From an uncultured Oscillospiraceae bacterium (GTDB lineage Bacteria > Bacillota > Clostridia > Oscillospirales > Oscillospiraceae), in assembly GCA_934668285.1 (NCBI GenBank), contig CAKUNB010000083.1:1-7035 (forward strand): a stretch of 7,035 bases of DNA, written 5' to 3'. Below, piece after piece: positions 4,084 through 7,035 of this stretch. Every line of letters begins with the position of its first letter. The first letter of the stretch is position 1. The notes beneath the pieces were generated by a model, which did no database searches, was not told the DNA's origin, and saw nothing but the letters and a program-made list of their open reading frames with translations. The translations under genes were made by a program, and so were the position numbers.

Positions 4084-5915
4084 GAGAGAATCACGCACAG
4101 GCCGCCGGGTTGGAGGGCGAGTTCACTGCCGGAGCAAATCAGGCCGGCGGCAAACTGCGGCGGACAGGACTGAATGCCGAGCTGCCAGACGGCTGCCGAT
4201 CGGTTTACATAAATCTTTGCGGTCTGGCACTCGCAGGTGCGCTCGAAGGCGATTTTCCCGCCGCCGGCCGCTGTGATACGGATGTCGCCGGAGCGGAACG
4301 CGGGGCTGCCCTTCCGCAGGCGGATGAGGGCGCGATAGAGGTGCAGAATCCCCTGGTCCTCGCGTCCCCATGGATAGCAGCAGCGGCAGAACGGGTCCTC
4401 GAAGCCCTGTGCCCCCGCCTCGTCGCCGTAAAACACGCTCGGCATGCCGGGCAGGGTAAATTGCAGCAGCAGCGCGGGCAGCAGGCGGTCGATCGCGGTC
4501 TTTCGCTGCTCCGGCGTGAGGAGACGCTCGGCCTTTTCGGCCTTCGAGCCGCAAAAATCGTCGCCGAGCACCGTCAGGAGCCGCGCCGTGTCATGCGTTC
4601 CCAGACAGTTCATAACACATTGCAGCACCTGTGGCGGATAATTTTCTGTAATTTGTTCAATCATCTGGCGCAGGGCCGTGCCGTCGTCCTCGCCCTTGAC
4701 GTAGCGCAGGATCGCAGTCCGCCACGGGTAATTCATCACGCTGTCCAGCTCGCCGTCCACGAAGTAGCGGCGGGAAACGCTGTAGGCACGCTTGTTCGAC
4801 GCGTCCTCCCAGACCTCGCCGATCAACAGCGCGTCCGGCTTCAGCTCCCGCAGGCGGCGTTTGAGCTTTCCGACAAATTCGTCCGGTAGCTCATCGACCA
4901 CATCCAGCCGGAAGCCATCTGCACCGAGGCGCAGCCAATGCGCAATCACGGAGTCGTCGTCCTCGATCACGTAGTTTACATAACTTTTTTCCAGCTCGTT
5001 CACGTTCGGCAACGTCGGCGTATTCCACCACGCGTCGTAATCGTCCGGATAGTGCCGGAAACGGTACCACGCGCGATAGGGTGAATTCGGGTCGGACACC
5101 GCGCCGCCGCCGAACACGTGGTTGCGGTCAAAGTAGACGCTGTTGCTGCCCGTGTGGGAAAACACGCCGTCCAAAATGACGCGAATTCCCCGCACATGCG
5201 CCTCTGCGCAAAGCCGTGCAAAGTCGGCCTCCGTGCCGAGCATGGGATCGACGCGCTTGTAGTCGGCGGTGTCGTAGCGGTGGTTGGAATAGGCCATGAA
5301 AATCGGGTTAAGGTACAGAATTTCCACGCCCAGCTCCTGCAAATACGGAAGCTTCTCGCAGATGCCCGCCAGATTGCCGCCGTAAAAATCATTGCACCAG
5401 TTGCCCTCTGCGTCCGCCGTGTAGTCCGGCGTTTCCGCCGTGCTTGCATGCAGACGGAAGGGGCGGAGCTTTTCCCTCAGATCGCAGTCGCCCTTCTGAT
5501 AAAACCGATCGGGCAAGATTTGATACATGATCGCGCCGTGTGCGAATCCCGGCGTCATAAAATCCGCCGGGATGCTGGAGAGCTGCCACTTCTCCCCTGC
5601 CTCCATGTTCGTGCCGTCGCCCTGCCGGAACAGACGGAAGCTGCCGTCGGGCTTTTCCACGCGGAACCAGTAAAAGTACAAGCCGTGCTCCAGCGTGAAC
5701 TCCGTCCGCCAGAGAACGTAATCTGTCGTTTCCTCCGCGCAGGTGAGGGCAATTTCGCGATACGGCTTCTCGTCGCAGTCCTCCATGACAAGCGTCACGC
5801 GTACCGCCGCGCAGGTTTTTGGAATATCAATGCGCAGAAAGCAGCTTTGCCCCGTTCGGATGGTTCCGAACGGGGTCTTATACTGCGCGTCTTTGCTGTT
5901 ATAGAGAATTCTCAT
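4080..5915 (-). CDS. GH13 alpha-glucan hydrolase, neopullulanase/cyclomaltodextrinase/maltogenic amylase type
   Basis: This 611-residue enzyme should hydrolyse alpha-1,4 (and perhaps alpha-1,6) bonds in maltodextrins, cyclodextrins or pullulan fragments in the cytoplasm; there is no signal peptide. Residues 1 to about 120 look like the N-terminal beta domain of this group (CBM34-like). The catalytic barrel starts at YQILPDRF (131-138). GH13 motifs are in order: SNHRYDTADY (210-219), DGVFSH (249-254), GADGFRLDVV with nucleophile Asp338, IGEVW with acid/base Glu367, and GTHDTAR with His441 and Asp442 as the third acidic site. A C-terminal beta domain follows from about 530. The whole catalytic triad is intact and the length is normal. 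SNHRYDT is typical of the neopullulanase subfamily (GH13_20 from memory). The exact substrate cannot be read from sequence. The start ATG overlaps the phosphorylase stop as ATGA and lacks a strong ribosome site, so translation is probably coupled. Confidence 0.94.
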   Translation of the reverse strand: MRILYNSKDAQYKTPFGTIRTGQSCFLRIDIPKTCAAVRVTLVMEDCDEKPYREIALTCAEETTDYVLWRTEFTLEHGLYFYWFRVEKPDGSFRLFRQGDGTNMEAGEKWQLSSIPADFMTPGFAHGAIMYQILPDRFYQKGDCDLREKLRPFRLHASTAETPDYTADAEGNWCNDFYGGNLAGICEKLPYLQELGVEILYLNPIFMAYSNHRYDTADYKRVDPMLGTEADFARLCAEAHVRGIRVILDGVFSHTGSNSVYFDRNHVFGGGAVSDPNSPYRAWYRFRHYPDDYDAWWNTPTLPNVNELEKSYVNYVIEDDDSVIAHWLRLGADGFRLDVVDELPDEFVGKLKRRLRELKPDALLIGEVWEDASNKRAYSVSRRYFVDGELDSVMNYPWRTAILRYVKGEDDGTALRQMIEQITENYPPQVLQCVMNCLGTHDTARLLTVLGDDFCGSKAEKAERLLTPEQRKTAIDRLLPALLLQFTLPGMPSVFYGDEAGAQGFEDPFCRCCYPWGREDQGILHLYRALIRLRKGSPAFRSGDIRITAAGGGKIAFERTCECQTAKIYVNRSAAVWQLGIQSCPPQFAAGLICSGSELALQPGGLCVILS

Positions 5916-7035
5916 TTGAGATACCAGATGTTATCGGCGTATTCCTTCACCGCGCGGTCGGCCGAGAAGATACCGGACTTGGCGATATTGACCAGCGACA
6001 TATTGCCGAAGCGCGTCTTGTCAAGATACGTTTCGCTGACCACGCGCTGCGCACGGGCGTAGTCGGCAAAGTCTGCCACAGTCATAAACGGGTCGGCCAC
6101 GCCGAAGCGGTTGGTCAGCAGCGAGGCGACCAGATCGTCAAACCGCTGGCCCAGCACGCCGCTGGTCAGCATATCGAGCACCTGCTTTAATTCCGGCGTG
6201 AGGAATTCGTTGGGATCGTAGCCGCGCTGCCACAACGCGTCGACCTCGTGCGCCTTCATGCCGAACAGGAAGATGTTCTCGTCGCCGACCTGCTCGTGGA
6301 TTTCCACGTTCGCGCCGTCGAGCGTGCCGATGGTGACCGCGCCGTTGGTCATGAGCTTCATGTTGCCGGTGCCGGAGGCCTCCTTGCCAGCAACGGAGAT
6401 CTGCTCGGAGATATCGGCCGCCGGAATGATGATCTCGGCCAGCGACACCTTATAGTCCTCGATAAAGACGACCTTGAGCTTGTCGCGGACTGCGGGGTCG
6501 GCATTGATGAAGTTGGAAACGGCAACGATCAGGCTGATGGTCTGCTTGGCGCGGATATAACCCGCCGAGGCCTTCGCCGCAAAGACAAACGTCCGCGGCA
6601 CAAACGGCTGCTCCGGATGCTCCTTGAGCTGGCAGTACAGGTACAGCACATGGAGAATATTCAGCAGCTGGCGCTTGTACTCGTGCAGGCGCTTGATCTG
6701 GATATCGAAGATCGAATTCGGATCGACGCGCACGCCGTTGCGCTCGGCAATCAGGGCGGCAAGGCGCTCCTTGTTGGCGTGCTTGATCTCGGCAAGGCGC
6801 GCCAGCACCTGCGCGTCGTCGCGGTATTTCAGCAGCTTCTCCAGCTCGTTCGCATCGCGCAGGAAGCCGTCGCCGATGATGTCCTCGAGATAGTCGGCCA
6901 GCAGCGGGTTGGACTGGTTGAGCCAGCGGCGGTAGGCAATGCCGTTGGTCACGTTCAGGAAGCGGTCGGGCGTGAGCTGGCAGTAGTCGCGGAAGATGCC
7001 GTTGCGCAGGATATCCGTGTGCAGCTTGGAAACGC
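5912..7035 (-). CDS. glgP: Glycogen/maltodextrin phosphorylase, C-terminal part (5' end outside window)
   Basis: This enzyme releases glucose-1-phosphate from the non-reducing ends of glycogen or maltodextrin, using pyridoxal phosphate. The frame is open from the right edge (first full codon ends at 7033) for 373 codons to TGA at 5912-5914. About 800 residues is normal, so roughly the C-terminal 45% is present. The GTG at 6950-6952 is an internal Val codon, not a start: family sequence (HTDILRNGIF, then NVTNGI.RRWL) continues upstream of it. Conserved blocks follow: IQIKRLHEYKRQ (about 6661-6690), KASAGYIRAK, FIEDYKVSLAE, and the cofactor site EASGTGNMK, whose Lys codon is 6356-6358. TIGTLDGANVEI comes next. 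The gene ends in NIWYLK. Choosing glgP over malP is conventional; the two paralogues cannot be separated from this part. It overlaps the GH13 start by 4 bp, so the two are very likely one operon. Confidence 0.96.
   Translation of the reverse strand, partial: VSKLHTDILRNGIFRDYCQLTPDRFLNVTNGIAYRRWLNQSNPLLADYLEDIIGDGFLRDANELEKLLKYRDDAQVLARLAEIKHANKERLAALIAERNGVRVDPNSIFDIQIKRLHEYKRQLLNILHVLYLYCQLKEHPEQPFVPRTFVFAAKASAGYIRAKQTISLIVAVSNFINADPAVRDKLKVVFIEDYKVSLAEIIIPAADISEQISVAGKEASGTGNMKLMTNGAVTIGTLDGANVEIHEQVGDENIFLFGMKAHEVDALWQRGYDPNEFLTPELKQVLDMLTSGVLGQRFDDLVASLLTNRFGVADPFMTVADFADYARAQRVVSETYLDKTRFGNMSLVNIAKSGIFSADRAVKEYADNIWYLK

Noticed and set aside
5118..6062. Plus-strand 314-codon frame across the phosphorylase/GH13 junction
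   Set aside because: It is antisense to two well-supported enzymes with intact catalytic motifs and has no independent support.
6950..6952. GTG as the start of a 346-residue phosphorylase protein
   Set aside because: Conserved phosphorylase sequence continues in frame upstream to the window edge, so this GTG is an internal valine codon.

Overview
The window reads as chromosomal DNA from a fairly GC-rich, low-GC-lineage Firmicute, most likely a gut-type clostridium of the Oscillospiraceae/Ruminococcaceae kind. This placement is an inference. It rests on a Gram-positive-style lipoprotein signal on a solute-binding protein, consensus AGGAGG ribosome sites about 8 nt from the start codons, a clostridial-type M3 oligoendopeptidase, and intergenic palindromic repeats of a style I associate with such genomes. 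No 16S or other marker gene is present.

All four genes lie on the minus strand, so in transcription order the window runs from right to left. At the right edge is the C-terminal part of a glycogen/maltodextrin phosphorylase (5912 to the window end, 5' end cut off). Its stop overlaps by 4 bp the start of a GH13 neopullulanase/cyclomaltodextrinase-type alpha-glucosidase (4080-5915). After a 231-bp gap holding a promoter and a palindromic repeat comes a complete M3-family zinc oligoendopeptidase (2151-3848). After a 699-bp non-coding region with a terminator-like hairpin, several repeats and a good sigma-A promoter comes the N-terminal part of a family-5 (oligopeptide/nickel type) ABC transporter binding lipoprotein (1-1451, 3' end cut off).

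The genes form two functional pairs. Phosphorylase plus GH13 enzyme is a cytoplasmic alpha-glucan breakdown module: one makes glucose-1-phosphate from chain ends, the other cuts short or branched maltodextrins. The binding lipoprotein and the oligopeptidase would suit peptide capture and intracellular peptide trimming, but they are separated by 699 bp and by their own promoters, so this pairing is only suggestive.

I found no exotic or clearly undescribed system here. The genes are ordinary metabolic genes. The unexplained content is in the two intergenic regions: several nested inverted repeats, 7-bp tandem repeats, a 15-bp word shared in opposite orientation between the two regions, mutually exclusive hairpins, and a promoter whose -35 box overlaps the stop codon of the upstream gene.
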